Source: Rhodospirillales bacterium (lineage in GTDB: Bacteria > Pseudomonadota > Alphaproteobacteria > Rhodospirillales > JAPHRK01). From it: DNA of 64,000 nt. Positions 17,548-27,442 of the stretch are shown here, in pieces. Both the position numbers and the translations under genes were made by a program. Under the pieces are notes generated by a model, which saw only the letters and a program-made list of their open reading frames with translations, was not told the origin of the DNA and searched no databases. The stretch is taken from the NCBI GenBank assembly GCA_026196105.1, contig JAPHRK010000007.1, forward strand, positions 1-64,000. Reading direction: 5' to 3'. Numbering within the stretch: the first letter of the stretch is position 1; the number at the start of each line of letters is the position of its first letter.

Positions 17548-18662
17548 CGAGCATGAAAGAACAAATTTTTGCCTCAAGAATTCTCGTCGTTGATGACAAT
17601 GCTGCAAACGTAGAATTATTGGAGATGATGCTGAATTTGGCTGGCTATGATAATGTTCAGGTGACAACAGATTCCCGACAAGTCAAACCTATGTTCTTAG
17701 AAGAACCTTTTGACCTTATCCTTCTTGATATCCGCATGCCTTACCTAGATGGCTTCCAAGTTATGGAACAATTGGCTGAAATTGTCGAAAATGATTATGT
17801 TCCAATTTTGGTTTTAACAGCTCAAAAAGACATGGAAACGCGATTAAGAGCCCTAGAATTAGGTGCCAGAGATTTTGTAACGAAGCCCTTTGACCGGACT
17901 GAAGTTCTCAACAGAATCGAAAACATGCTCGAAGTTCGCTGCCTCTATAACGAACGCACCAATTCAGCAAAAATCCTTGAACATAAAGTGATGGAACGAA
18001 CCCAGGAGCTTCATCATACCCGCCTGGAAATTATTCGCCGATTGGGTCGTGCTGGTGAATATCGTGATAATGAAACCGGTATGCATATTATTCGGATGAG
18101 CAAAAGTAGCCAACGCCTTGCTCTTGCTGCAGGCTTGGCAGAGGCTCATGCAGAAATGGTTTTGAATGCTAGTCCAATGCACGATGTGGGAAAAATTGGA
18201 ATCCCTGATCGTATCTTACTCAAGCCAGGAAAACTAGATAAAGATGAGTGGGAAATTATGAAAACCCACCCTCAAATCGGAGCTGATATAATTGGCAATG
18301 ATGGGGCAAACCTTATGAAAATGGCAAGTGCCATTGCCCTGACGCACCATGAAAAATGGGACGGAACAGGATATCCAAATGGTCTCAAAGGAGAAGAAAT
18401 ACCAATCGAAGGTCGTATAAGCTCAATCTGTGATGTTTTTGATGCCCTCACTTCTGAACGTCCCTACAAAAAAGCGTGGCCTGTAGAAAAAGCCATTGGC
18501 CTTATCAAAGAAGAAACAGGCAAGCAATTTGACCCAAAACTTGTTCCGTTATTTTTAGAAATTCTTCCTGATGTTATGGAGATTAGCCAAGAGTATACTG
18601 ATGATGCTGAAAGTTTCTTACATACCCTAGAAAAAGGGAAAGTAAGCGGAACAGATAACTGA
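17544..18662 (+). CDS. Response regulator with HD-GYP cyclic-di-GMP phosphodiesterase domain
   Basis: The 372-residue protein has a receiver domain at 12-130 with the phosphorylated Asp at D62 and a helical linker to about 165. The HD-GYP domain follows: HD at 213-214 in MHDVGKIGIPD, H242, HH at 268-269, and GTGYP at 274-278. These are the metal and signature residues of active RpfG-like phosphodiesterases that break down cyclic di-GMP. Translation is coupled to the hybrid kinase by a four-base overlap, so that kinase is the likely phosphodonor. A broken hemerythrin gene follows immediately. Confidence 0.94.
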   Translation: MTSMKEQIFASRILVVDDNAANVELLEMMLNLAGYDNVQVTTDSRQVKPMFLEEPFDLILLDIRMPYLDGFQVMEQLAEIVENDYVPILVLTAQKDMETRLRALELGARDFVTKPFDRTEVLNRIENMLEVRCLYNERTNSAKILEHKVMERTQELHHTRLEIIRRLGRAGEYRDNETGMHIIRMSKSSQRLALAAGLAEAHAEMVLNASPMHDVGKIGIPDRILLKPGKLDKDEWEIMKTHPQIGADIIGNDGANLMKMASAIALTHHEKWDGTGYPNGLKGEEIPIEGRISSICDVFDALTSERPYKKAWPVEKAIGLIKEETGKQFDPKLVPLFLEILPDVMEISQEYTDDAESFLHTLEKGKVSGTDN

Positions 18663-19040
18663 AATTTGCCAAGAACACCTTACGGGTCATCAAGAAATTG
18701 ACGATGACCATTTAAAGCTCGTTAACGTCATCGCAGGCATAAAAGAAACTGCTTCATCTGGTGACATTGAACTTTATGACATTCTTTTTAAAACATTTAT
18801 CAAACTTGCCGAAGATCATTTTCTTAAAGAAGAAGACATCCTAAGAAGCCTCAATTATTCAAACCTTCAAGCGCACATCGAATATCAGAAAGAGTTATTG
18901 ATACGGGCAAAAAGAAAAGCCGTAAATGCCAGGACTTGAAAAACCCAGGGCAAGCAGCCATTTATGTAGAGGAACTTTTTTCATTCTTCATAGATGATAT
19001 TATTGTTGGATATCAATGCTTTAAAAGCTATTTAAAATAA
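18655..19040 (+). pseudogene. Decayed bacteriohemerythrin-like gene
   Basis: Conceptual translation from 18655 gives a hemerythrin-like sequence with GHQEIDDDHLKLV, EDHFLKEEDIL and AHIEYQKEL, ending at a TGA (18937-18939). The matching C-terminal part (NPGQAAIYVEELFSFFIDD, then IIVGYQCFKSYLK) continues in another frame from about 18933 to a TAA at 19038-19040. So there is a frameshift between them. The expected start codon is ATA (18655-18657), followed by ACT GAA ATT. Several iron ligands also look replaced: Gln where the second His of HxxxH belongs, and Ile/Gln in the C-terminal His/Asp pair. A sequencing error could explain the frameshift but not the lost ligands. In other genomes such proteins carry oxygen or sense it next to HD-GYP and kinase genes. 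Confidence 0.7.
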
Positions 19041-19052
19041 TAGGTCAAAGAG

Positions 19053-19679
19053 TTGAGAGCCACTTCAAAATTAAATGGATTTTTTTGTCAAATAGGTAGA
19101 AAGAATAACTTATTTGCTATCGCCTTTTTCCTATTGGCTTTCCTGCCGAGCAGCCCTAGTCAAGCGATTGAACTTGGTTTAACACCGAGTGATGTTTATG
19201 GCTTATGGACAAATGTTAACTCTGCTCTTATTTCCTTCTCTAAGCAGCAAAACATAGACAAACAACAAAGAATCACAGCCCTTCCTCTAAAGACATTCAA
19301 CAATAAGAAACCTAAAGACGTTCTCGCTCGGGTTGCTAAATTTAGAACAAAACTCATTGAGCTACCCTTTTCTACAAAAGGACGAACGGAAGGCCTCCTT
19401 ACAAAAGAACTTTCATTTTTACTCCGTGATTCCCAAGCATTGGTGACGCCTAGTTTGGTTTTCCTCCACTCAGGTCAAGTCTTGGTCGAAACCGTCACTG
19501 TCCTCAGTCACAATTCCCATGGGAAAAGCCCTATCGGTTCATTTTTTATCTTTGAAAAATTTAGAGAAAAAACACCGTCGAATGTTTATGGGCAAGTTGA
19601 TTTAGCCCATCGCCGGTTAGAATTGATATTAGAATCCATTAAAGCCCAAAAGCTTGAAATAACTAGGCTACAAGAATGA
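19053..19679 (+). CDS. Exported protein of unknown function
   Basis: This 208-residue protein has a signal peptide (hydrophobic LFAIAFFLLAFLP, likely cleavage after SQA near residue 38). The rest is helical without recognised motifs or paired cysteines. It starts at a TTG; no in-frame ATG is available near the signal peptide. The last codons overlap the ATG of a membrane histidine kinase (ATGA), so the two are translated together. It could be a periplasmic ligand-binding or accessory partner for that kinase. This is inferred only from coupling and export. Confidence 0.65.
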   Translation: MRATSKLNGFFCQIGRKNNLFAIAFFLLAFLPSSPSQAIELGLTPSDVYGLWTNVNSALISFSKQQNIDKQQRITALPLKTFNNKKPKDVLARVAKFRTKLIELPFSTKGRTEGLLTKELSFLLRDSQALVTPSLVFLHSGQVLVETVTVLSHNSHGKSPIGSFFIFEKFREKTPSNVYGQVDLAHRRLELILESIKAQKLEITRLQE

Positions 19680-21259
19680 TTGGGTTTGGAAAATTCTGGG
19701 GGATTTCTGCCGCTTCAAAGTTCTTTGTAACGGTCTTGATATTGGTAACCGCTATTTCAATTTCAGCAGCCATACTTCAAGGAACTCAAACCAAGACATT
19801 GCAAAACTTGTGGCAAACCCATGAACGCGGGGCCGCAAAGAAAACAATTCTATTGGGCCTCATCAGAGGTACAATGGGATACAACGGCATGATTCACAGC
19901 CTGCATTCTTATTTCCTGAGCAACAATCCAATAGACTTAATCGAAGCTCACAAAGCTTTGTTAGAATTAAAAGTTATTATCAGTGGGTACAGGAGCTTAG
20001 GTGTCACTGAAGACGAGGAAAATGCGCTCTTTCAGCTTGAAGTAATCTTAGGTCAATACCGGAAGGTTATTGCTAACATTGAATATGGAGGATCTTTGAG
20101 TGGCCCTGATAGCTTGAAACAAATCATTGTGAACGACCAACCCGCTTTTAAGGCACTTAATCTATTAAACACTAACCTGGTGAACACAAGACAAAGTAAT
20201 GTTCTTAAAATTACCCAAAAAATTGAAGGACTAAGCTATTCCATTATTGTCTCTGCTATTGCCATTAGCTCTGTCCTTATCATAACGCTTATCGGATTTT
20301 CCTGGTTTGTCAGAAATCGGGTCACGACGCCTATTGATAAGTTAGTAAAGTCATTTGACAGTATCGACCCGGCTTTAGAGAACGATCAGAAACTCCCTGT
20401 AAGGAGCGAAGAATGGCGTGATGAGTTAGACACACTTGCTCAAGCTGGGAACAAGTATCTAGAGGCAGCTTCAACGCACCTCGCAGAACGCAGAAAAGTT
20501 GAAGAATATCTTGTCGAAGCAAAGGAACATGCTGAAGCGGCTAACAAAGCTAAAACCAACTTCCTTTCAAGCATGAGCCATGAACTCCGTACCCCTATGA
20601 ATGCTGTTCTAGGCTTCGCACAAATGATGGAAATTGATCCCGATACGCCATTAACAACAAGCCAGAAAAATTGCATCCACCATATAATGGAGAGCGGTGG
20701 CCACTTGATGGCCTTGATCGATAAAATCCTTATTTTTTCTGAAGTTGAAGACGGAACGATTTCGTTTCGATTACAGGCAAAAAATATAAACGACCTAATC
20801 AACAAAAGTGTTGAACAGCTTAGGTCAGATGGCATTGAGAAAACTGTTGAGATCACAAACGATATTAGTGAAACTGAAAATTGTTCGATTAATATCGACG
20901 AAGTAGGCTTCAACACCATTTTTCAGGCATTACTCTCCAATGCAACTCTTTACAATAAAGCCCCAATAAAGATTGAAGTTTTCTCGAAGATATTAAAGGG
21001 GGATACGGTCCGTATCTTTGTTAAAGATAACGGTTTAGGAATTCCCGCTGAAAAACAAAGCCTAGTTTTCGCTCCGTTCCGTCGTCTAGGCATGGAGAAT
21101 TCTTCTATTCCTGGGACGGGTGTTGGTTTGGCTATCGCCAAAAAATTAACAAAGCTATTGAATGGGAAAATAGGTTTTGAAAGCAACAAGGATGAAGGAA
21201 CAACCTTTTGGGTAGAGTTCCCTCTCTTGAAGGATAAAGATTCACAACGGCTTGTATAG
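19676..21259 (+). CDS. Membrane sensor histidine kinase
   Basis: This 527-residue kinase has one membrane helix near 16-35, a periplasmic helical region of about 150 residues and a second membrane helix near 186-212. A linker and coiled coil follow. The kinase core has H302 in SMSHELRTPMNAV and an ATPase domain with DNGLGIPAEKQS and GTGVGLAIAKK. There is no receiver domain. The kinase core closely resembles that of the upstream hybrid kinase (17.5 kb), suggesting shared ancestry. Its partner may be the receiver/HD-GYP protein or the receivers of the hybrid kinase. Its 3' end overlaps anmK, which is convergent, by 18 bases. Confidence 0.9.
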   Translation: MIGFGKFWGISAASKFFVTVLILVTAISISAAILQGTQTKTLQNLWQTHERGAAKKTILLGLIRGTMGYNGMIHSLHSYFLSNNPIDLIEAHKALLELKVIISGYRSLGVTEDEENALFQLEVILGQYRKVIANIEYGGSLSGPDSLKQIIVNDQPAFKALNLLNTNLVNTRQSNVLKITQKIEGLSYSIIVSAIAISSVLIITLIGFSWFVRNRVTTPIDKLVKSFDSIDPALENDQKLPVRSEEWRDELDTLAQAGNKYLEAASTHLAERRKVEEYLVEAKEHAEAANKAKTNFLSSMSHELRTPMNAVLGFAQMMEIDPDTPLTTSQKNCIHHIMESGGHLMALIDKILIFSEVEDGTISFRLQAKNINDLINKSVEQLRSDGIEKTVEITNDISETENCSINIDEVGFNTIFQALLSNATLYNKAPIKIEVFSKILKGDTVRIFVKDNGLGIPAEKQSLVFAPFRRLGMENSSIPGTGVGLAIAKKLTKLLNGKIGFESNKDEGTTFWVEFPLLKDKDSQRLV

Positions 21260-22312
21260 ACGGCCACCAGTCATCGGCTTGTTCACCCCTGTAGTAGAAG
21301 GAAAACTCAGAGGAAGTTCCTTTAGTGACCGCGCAGCCATATAGGCAAATGCTTGAGCCTCTAAACCATCCCCATCCCAGCCAACAGCTTCAACAGGTGA
21401 AACCTCTGTACCAAGCCGGTTCTGCAAAGTTTCCATCAGATAACTATTTTTTCTACCGCCCCCACAGACCAACCACCTCTGAACGGGTTCAGGCAGTATG
21501 GCCTGTGCTCGGGCTATAGATTCTACCGTAAAAGCCAGTAAAGTCGCTGCTCCATCTTCTGGGCTAAGGTCTTTAACCCGTTCAGACGACCAAGCAGCAA
21601 AATCATCCCGGTCAAGAGATTTAGGGGCTGGACGATTAAAGAAAGGATGCGCCACCAATTGTTCAACAATTCCCTCATGGCATACACCAGATCGCGCAAG
21701 ACGACCATCTTCGTCAAATTCTTGATCAAAATGCTTTCGACACCAATCATCAAGCAAAGCATTTCCAGGCCCCGTATCACAGGCAAGAATGTCACCGTTG
21801 CCAATCCAGGTAACATTAGAGACCCCCCCAACATTTAAGACCGCTAGAGGCTGTTCTAGACTCTGTGAAAGAGCTTGATGGAGGACAGGCGCAAAAGGAG
21901 CCCCTTCCCCCCCGTTTTCCACATCCTTAGTGCGAAAATCACTGATAACGTCAATAGAAGTTTCATTTGCTAGTAGTTGCCCATTACCAATTTGGCGAGT
22001 TATTCCCTCTTCAGGGCGATGAAGAATTGTCTGTCCATGAAAACCTAGCAGATCAATTTCATCAGCATTGATATTGTTTTTAGATAGAAAATCAAAAACT
22101 GCACTCACGTGAGCCCAGGTAAGAGATGTCTCTGCCATGTCAACGGGGCCTTGATCTCCCAACGCCTGCATTATGGCTTGTTTTGTATCTACTCCGTATG
22201 AGTAAGTGGCTGTTGGGCCGAAAGATTCGATCACAACTCCATCAGTTTTAAGCAAGGCAACATCTACCCCATCTAACGAGGTTCCGCTCATTAAGCCAAT
22301 ACAGGTGAGCAT
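21242..22312 (-). CDS. anmK: Anhydro-N-acetylmuramic acid kinase AnmK
   Basis: The enzyme phosphorylates and opens 1,6-anhydro-MurNAc during cell-wall recycling. I start it at the ATG at 22312 ([15 protein letters not shown]), preceded by AGGAAAG, giving 356 residues; an upstream TTG at 22348 would add 12 unconserved residues. Family signatures are [12 protein letters not shown] at the start, GFHGQT in the first domain, NVGGVSN and [11 protein letters not shown] in the middle and VCGGGRKN near the end. It is divergent from tyrS, an arrangement seen in many alphaproteobacteria. Confidence 0.95.
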   Translation of the reverse strand: MLTCIGLMSGTSLDGVDVALLKTDGVVIESFGPTATYSYGVDTKQAIMQALGDQGPVDMAETSLTWAHVSAVFDFLSKNNINADEIDLLGFHGQTILHRPEEGITRQIGNGQLLANETSIDVISDFRTKDVENGGEGAPFAPVLHQALSQSLEQPLAVLNVGGVSNVTWIGNGDILACDTGPGNALLDDWCRKHFDQEFDEDGRLARSGVCHEGIVEQLVAHPFFNRPAPKSLDRDDFAAWSSERVKDLSPEDGAATLLAFTVESIARAQAILPEPVQRWLVCGGGRKNSYLMETLQNRLGTEVSPVEAVGWDGDGLEAQAFAYMAARSLKELPLSFPSTTGVNKPMTGGRLYKPL

Positions 22313-22435
22313 TTTTGTCACTTTCCTTTTTCCACTAGTTGTGCCCAAGGGGTGATTGTGCTAATTAGCGCCGCCTCCGGCAAGGGTTGGAATACATTTT
22401 TACCAATTTTTCTTTATCAAGGATACCATAACCAC

Positions 22436-23689
22436 ATGACTAACTATCGCTCTGAGTTTGTTCGCGCCATTGTGGAACGTGGTTTCCTGCATCAATGTAC
22501 TGATCTTGAAGCCTTGGATGAGCGAGCCGCTCAAGGCCCAATTACCGCGTATATCGGCTTTGATTGTACGGCACCAAGTCTCCACGTAGGTTCCATGGTT
22601 CCGATCATGCTCTTGCGCCTCTTTCAACAAACAGGCCACAAACCCGTCGTCTTAATGGGTGGTGGTACCACAAAAGTTGGAGACCCTTCCGGGAAGGATG
22701 AGTCTCGTCGAATGCTGACAGAAGAGAAAATTTCTGAGAACATGGCCGGCATCAAACAAGTTTTCTCTAAATTCCTGACTTTCGGCGACGGACCAACCGA
22801 TGCCATAATGGTCAACAATGATGATTGGCTGAAAAATATTCAATATGTTGATTTTTTAAGAGAATACGGCCCTCATTTTACCATCAATCGTATGATGGCT
22901 TTTGATAGTGTCAAATTACGGTTAGAGCGAGAACAGCCCCTCACCTTCTTGGAATTCAATTACATGATTCTCCAGGCATATGATTTTCTCGAACTTAACC
23001 GCCGCAATGACTGCACCATGCAGATGGGTGGCTCTGATCAATGGGGAAATATCATTAACGGTGTTGAGTTGATCCGTCGTGTAGACAGCAAACCAGCCTT
23101 TGGTCTGACAGTTCCACTCATGACCACGACATCAGGTGCTAAGATGGGGAAAACTGCAGATGGCGCGATCTGGCTCAATGAAGATATGCTTTCTCCTTAT
23201 GACTACTGGCAATATTGGCGGAATACCGAGGATGCTGACGTGGGTAAATTCCTTCGTTTGTTCACCGACATGCCACTTGAAGAAATTGCTAAGCTTGAGA
23301 AAGCTGAAGGCACTGAAATCAACGAGGTCAAAAAAATTCTCGCTACCGCTGCAACCACACTGTGCCATGGTAATCAAGCGGCTCTGGCGGCAGAAGAAAC
23401 TGCACGCAAAACTTTTGAAGAAGGAAAGCTTGGTGCTGACCTCCCAACCTTTGAAGTTTTAAGAGAAGGCTTAGAGGCAGGTATTACAGCCTTCCAACTC
23501 TTCCGCAAAGCAGAGCTAGCAAGCTCAGGTGGAGAGGCAAAACGCCTAATCAAAGGCGGAGGTGCTAAACTTAATGATGTCGCTATTAAATCTGAAACCC
23601 AAGAGATTACACTTCAGAATTTGAATGCTGATGGAGTGATTAAGCTCTCTGCAGGCAAAAAACGTCACGCGATTATTAAGCCTGTTTAG
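22436..23689 (+). CDS. tyrS: Tyrosyl-tRNA synthetase
   Basis: This class I synthetase charges tRNA-Tyr. The HIGH-type motif is PSLHVGS and the KMSKS-type motif is AKMGK, with the tyrosine pocket seen in IGFDCTAPS and [12 protein letters not shown]-terminal S4 RNA-binding domain begins around [15 protein letters not shown] use the ATG at 22436 (417 residues), with AAGGA upstream; an open frame extends back to a GTG at 22352 but the extra residues are not family-like. Confidence 0.97.
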   Translation: MTNYRSEFVRAIVERGFLHQCTDLEALDERAAQGPITAYIGFDCTAPSLHVGSMVPIMLLRLFQQTGHKPVVLMGGGTTKVGDPSGKDESRRMLTEEKISENMAGIKQVFSKFLTFGDGPTDAIMVNNDDWLKNIQYVDFLREYGPHFTINRMMAFDSVKLRLEREQPLTFLEFNYMILQAYDFLELNRRNDCTMQMGGSDQWGNIINGVELIRRVDSKPAFGLTVPLMTTTSGAKMGKTADGAIWLNEDMLSPYDYWQYWRNTEDADVGKFLRLFTDMPLEEIAKLEKAEGTEINEVKKILATAATTLCHGNQAALAAEETARKTFEEGKLGADLPTFEVLREGLEAGITAFQLFRKAELASSGGEAKRLIKGGGAKLNDVAIKSETQEITLQNLNADGVIKLSAGKKRHAIIKPV

Positions 23690-24034
23690 CTACTTAGCAC
23701 AGTCAATACAAACGGCAGCGGCGGGGTCAAACTCCAGCCGCTTTGCCGGAATTTCTTCATCACAAGATGCACAATAACCATAGTCATCTTCATCTATTCG
23801 CTTCAATGCGGCTTCAATTCTTTGAATTTCAACGAGCCGGCGACGATCCGTTTCAACTGCCATTGCTTGGACCTGAAGCGCATCCATACGCGATAAGCGC
23901 CCTTGGGTGGTCTGATCTAATTCTACTGGTTTCTTTGATTCAGTACTGGTTTCAGCAACCGAGAGCAATTCTTCACGGGTTTCAACCAGCTTAGCTTTCA
24001 ACTTCACCATATCAAGATCAGTTCGCTCGGACAT
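23690..24034 (-). CDS. DksA/TraR-family zinc finger protein
   Basis: This 114-residue protein has the DksA/TraR finger CASC...CIDC (C-x2-C-x17-C-x2-C) at its C-terminus and a long coiled coil in front. Such proteins enter the RNA polymerase secondary channel. It is shorter than E. coli DksA, closer to the small alphaproteobacterial DksA-like group, and lacks an obvious DxxDxA tip. The start is the ATG at 24034 inside the end of the preceding gene; the GTG at 24055 would add seven residues. It is translationally linked to the YhdP-like gene upstream. Confidence 0.85.
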   Translation of the reverse strand: MSERTDLDMVKLKAKLVETREELLSVAETSTESKKPVELDQTTQGRLSRMDALQVQAMAVETDRRRLVEIQRIEAALKRIDEDDYGYCASCDEEIPAKRLEFDPAAAVCIDCAK

Positions 24035-27000
24035 TATTATCTTTCCCACTATCACTATCTGGCAAACTCATAAAGTCTGGTAGAGTAAACTCATTACCTT
24101 GGTCCGGCGGTAATACCTCTGAGCCTTTAAAAAGGTTCCTTAAAAAGCTTGGGGCTAAAGCGGTCAGAGTATCAACCTTTGTCGTCGGTTCATTTAAAGG
24201 ACCAGTCACATTATAATTAGCTGCAAAAATACCACCGCCTTTTTCTCCTCCCGTAAACAAGCCTCCCAGCAGAGGAATTTTACCAAGAATGCTATTAAAT
24301 ACATAAGCAGGAACGATAGTACCTTTAAGGTCTATAAACTCAGCATCAGTATAAACCTTACCCGAAGCCGTCATCCCTAAGGAAAGACCATTTGCTTTTG
24401 CATCCTTCAGATCAAGGATACCTTGGTAATAGGAAAATGGTGCCGTTAAAGTATTAAAGGCAATTCCTTCCCCACCCAAAGCTTCAAGAATCCCTGTTAG
24501 CGCCATAATGGATACAATGTGAGCTAAAATTGGGGCCTCAACTACCCTGAAGTCAGAAACCGAAAGGTTTCCCTTCAAGGGAGAACCCATGACGCTATCA
24601 TCAAAGTAGCCACTGAGTTCAAGTCTCCCCCCTTTCATATTTTCCATCAAGTCCAATACCCTCAGGCTTTCTCCAGCATCATCTGAGGTTACGAAAAGGC
24701 TTCTCCCTTTACCTTCAGGCTCGATATGCAATCGAACAGATTTATTATCAGCAACAAGTCCATCAAGAATTGCCGATCTCCAAATAGTACCATCATAGGA
24801 GAAAGCACCTGTGGCTTGATTGATTATTCTATCTTTGCCAAGCCATACTTTTCCGATGCTAAAAGAGAGAGTGACGGGAGGGATTCCTTCCTCAGGGGTT
24901 TTTCCTGGGTGGCTGTCAGATGTGAATAAAGATTCCCTGATAGGAGATAAGTCGAACCCTGCCCCATGCAAATCAATATCCCATCCTTTTTCACCTACTG
25001 GAATAACGGAGCCTCGGATATCTGTACGTCCATGGGTAAGGCGATCTACTCGGATTGCTTTTAGTCCCTGTTTTTCTTTATTCAGGGTAATAGCTCCAGA
25101 AGCCTTCAATCCTGCAGCTTCAACATTAAAATCTTTAATTCCTAGAATTTTCCGATCTTTCGCCTCCAGACTGACTCTAGCCTGTCCAGGTTCTCCTTGA
25201 GTTTTTTGCCAATCAAATAAAGGTAAGGCGAGTTTAGCTTCGGTTAAATCAAGATGAATATCTAGATCCGTTTTGCCTTTATGATCTTTTATTGCCACCA
25301 AACTCGCTGCAGTCACTCCTGATAAATACCCTCCAGTAAAAGGAGGAAAATCCAGCCCAAGCTCTTTGACCAATTGATCATCGGTTACAGTGCCATGAAT
25401 AGAATTTCGTGAACGGTAGGGAGCGTCTTTGGAAAAAAACTCTTCCCAAACTAGGGTAATAGGGATCGTACCAAATTGGCTTACCCCCCCAATTTTCATA
25501 GATTTTTTATCAACATCAAGGTCAAGACGACCATTGGAGATATTCAAACCTAAGAAGGCATCATTGATATGGACATCTTGTAAAATAGATTTTGCCCTAA
25601 CTGCAACACCATCAAAAGTGAGGGTTTTCTCCATAATGAAATCAAGTTTAAGCTCTGTGCTTGACTTCCCTTTGGTTTTTTTCGGGTTAATACCCAAAGC
25701 AGTGGCGTATCCAAGGGGTTTGCTATCCACTAACCCTAAAGCATTTTCCAAGGGTCCTGTAATTGACAGCTTGATATCTGCATATTGATCAATTTTTTCC
25801 ATACCGCTTAAGCCAACAAAACCTTTCTCAAGGGTAAGTCCTGCTGCCATGCCTTTATCAACGGTTATGTCAAACTTATCCGTATCAAACTTGGCATAAC
25901 CATAAACACCTGTGGCTTTTGGCATGGGAGAAAGATAATCGACAGTAACATTTTCTAATGCCATCCCACCTTTAAGAGAAACGACTTTGCTTTTCCCCTC
26001 TGCAGATACACGGGCCGTTAGCTGAACATCTGCTTCTGGGACCTTACCTTTTGAGAGATTTTTGGTGACCCAATTCCATGCATCTGTCCCCATTGATTTT
26101 GGCCAATATTTTTTAACCTCATCAATAGATACATCTGTGAGTTTACCTCTCCCCTCAATGATCATATCTCCACCAATCCCATCAAGACGGGTCGAGATAG
26201 AGGCAACAGGCCCTCCTAAATCTATATTAATTTTGTCTAGTTCTAAATGCCCCGTAATATTTTGTTTAAACCGCCCTTTCCCTTCAATAGAGGAGATTGA
26301 CCAAGTATGCTGGATGGGCTCAGGGACAGTAAAGGTTGCACCCTCTTCAAAGACAGCAGAGAGTTTGCTAATCGAGACCTCTTGGTGCTCCTTATCAATC
26401 GTCCCAACGATAACAAGTTCTTTAGTTGGGATATTTTGTTCAACAGGTTGGGGAAGTTTAATAACGCCTTTTTTCCCTGAAATATCAAATGTAATAGCCT
26501 GAAAGTTCCAGTCGAGCCCAACACTCCCGGCGATTGTTCCTTGGAGAGACATGTCAAGCGTTTCTAAGGGATCAACGTTTTCAAAAAGCTTTGAAAAAAA
26601 CGTAGGGTTCGCCCCATCAAAATCGATACCAAAATCAAACCGTTCTTTGTCACTTAAATAGGAGCCGAGCAACGTAATTGAGAAGCTTTCCCCCGCCACC
26701 TGAACATTTAAAGAAGCTTCACCAGATAAACCATCCAGGTTACGCTCTATATAAACTTCTGATCCAGGTGCTAACCAAGTCACCTTAGATTTCAAATCAC
26801 GAACTTCAACACTGGCATGGGAAATGCTCACACGGCGCAAATAACTCCAAGGCCGACTTGTATCAGGGGCCTGCTGTAAACGCCTGAGGAAATTAGAAAT
26901 AAATTTATCAGGGTCTCCACTGCTGGCTAATTGGCTATTTTCTGCTTCCCCAAAACCAACTTCAACCCGCCCATCAACTTGGCGAATTAGATGGAGTTTG

Positions 27001-27362
27001 GGACCAAAAAGCTCAATGGTCCGCGGCGCGAGTTTCTTTTCCAACAATGCATCAGCACTAACCGAAAGGGAAAGCTCTGGGACAGTGGCTATAGTTTTCC
27101 CATTTTTGCCGACAATAGATACACCGGTGACTCGAATATCCAAATTCCGTTGCCAGCCGGCCCAAGTCAACACTGTATCTGTTAGATTGATCTTAAAAGA
27201 GCCATCACTCGGCGATAATGAATTCTCAACATATTCATTCAAGAAACCTAAGGAAATTGGCCCAGAAGAGAGTTGCCAAGCTGCATAGGCAAAGACAATA
27301 GCGAAGCCTGCCCCTAATCCCCCAAATACCTGTAATATGCCCCGAAGGGTTTGACGGATCAC
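24018..27362 (-). CDS. YhdP/AsmA-like envelope protein
   Basis: This 1114-residue protein has one N-terminal membrane helix (about residues 8-31) and a very long beta-rich periplasmic part. The pattern matches the DUF3971/AsmA-like C-terminal group that includes YhdP: repeated segments of the type 'SGxVxLP' and a conserved end with KANGLSLGMTASGKVYTD. In E. coli such proteins carry phospholipids between inner and outer membrane. It starts with GTG, with GAGG ten bases before. Its 3' end overlaps the DksA-type gene by 17 bases. The first 30 residues contain the signal anchor. Function here is inferred from the family. Confidence 0.85.
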   Translation of the reverse strand: MIRQTLRGILQVFGGLGAGFAIVFAYAAWQLSSGPISLGFLNEYVENSLSPSDGSFKINLTDTVLTWAGWQRNLDIRVTGVSIVGKNGKTIATVPELSLSVSADALLEKKLAPRTIELFGPKLHLIRQVDGRVEVGFGEAENSQLASSGDPDKFISNFLRRLQQAPDTSRPWSYLRRVSISHASVEVRDLKSKVTWLAPGSEVYIERNLDGLSGEASLNVQVAGESFSITLLGSYLSDKERFDFGIDFDGANPTFFSKLFENVDPLETLDMSLQGTIAGSVGLDWNFQAITFDISGKKGVIKLPQPVEQNIPTKELVIVGTIDKEHQEVSISKLSAVFEEGATFTVPEPIQHTWSISSIEGKGRFKQNITGHLELDKINIDLGGPVASISTRLDGIGGDMIIEGRGKLTDVSIDEVKKYWPKSMGTDAWNWVTKNLSKGKVPEADVQLTARVSAEGKSKVVSLKGGMALENVTVDYLSPMPKATGVYGYAKFDTDKFDITVDKGMAAGLTLEKGFVGLSGMEKIDQYADIKLSITGPLENALGLVDSKPLGYATALGINPKKTKGKSSTELKLDFIMEKTLTFDGVAVRAKSILQDVHINDAFLGLNISNGRLDLDVDKKSMKIGGVSQFGTIPITLVWEEFFSKDAPYRSRNSIHGTVTDDQLVKELGLDFPPFTGGYLSGVTAASLVAIKDHKGKTDLDIHLDLTEAKLALPLFDWQKTQGEPGQARVSLEAKDRKILGIKDFNVEAAGLKASGAITLNKEKQGLKAIRVDRLTHGRTDIRGSVIPVGEKGWDIDLHGAGFDLSPIRESLFTSDSHPGKTPEEGIPPVTLSFSIGKVWLGKDRIINQATGAFSYDGTIWRSAILDGLVADNKSVRLHIEPEGKGRSLFVTSDDAGESLRVLDLMENMKGGRLELSGYFDDSVMGSPLKGNLSVSDFRVVEAPILAHIVSIMALTGILEALGGEGIAFNTLTAPFSYYQGILDLKDAKANGLSLGMTASGKVYTDAEFIDLKGTIVPAYVFNSILGKIPLLGGLFTGGEKGGGIFAANYNVTGPLNEPTTKVDTLTALAPSFLRNLFKGSEVLPPDQGNEFTLPDFMSLPDSDSGKDNNVRAN

Positions 27363-27442
27363 TTATTAATATCCTCACGCAACGCCAACTTGACCAAGGC
27401 CTCCCAATAAAGCACTCTTGCCGAAAATATGGGAAAAGAAGT

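Noticed and set aside
26062..26502. 146-codon open frame opposite the YhdP-like gene
   Set aside because: Serine/proline-rich shadow of a long conserved gene, with no ribosome-binding site or motif.
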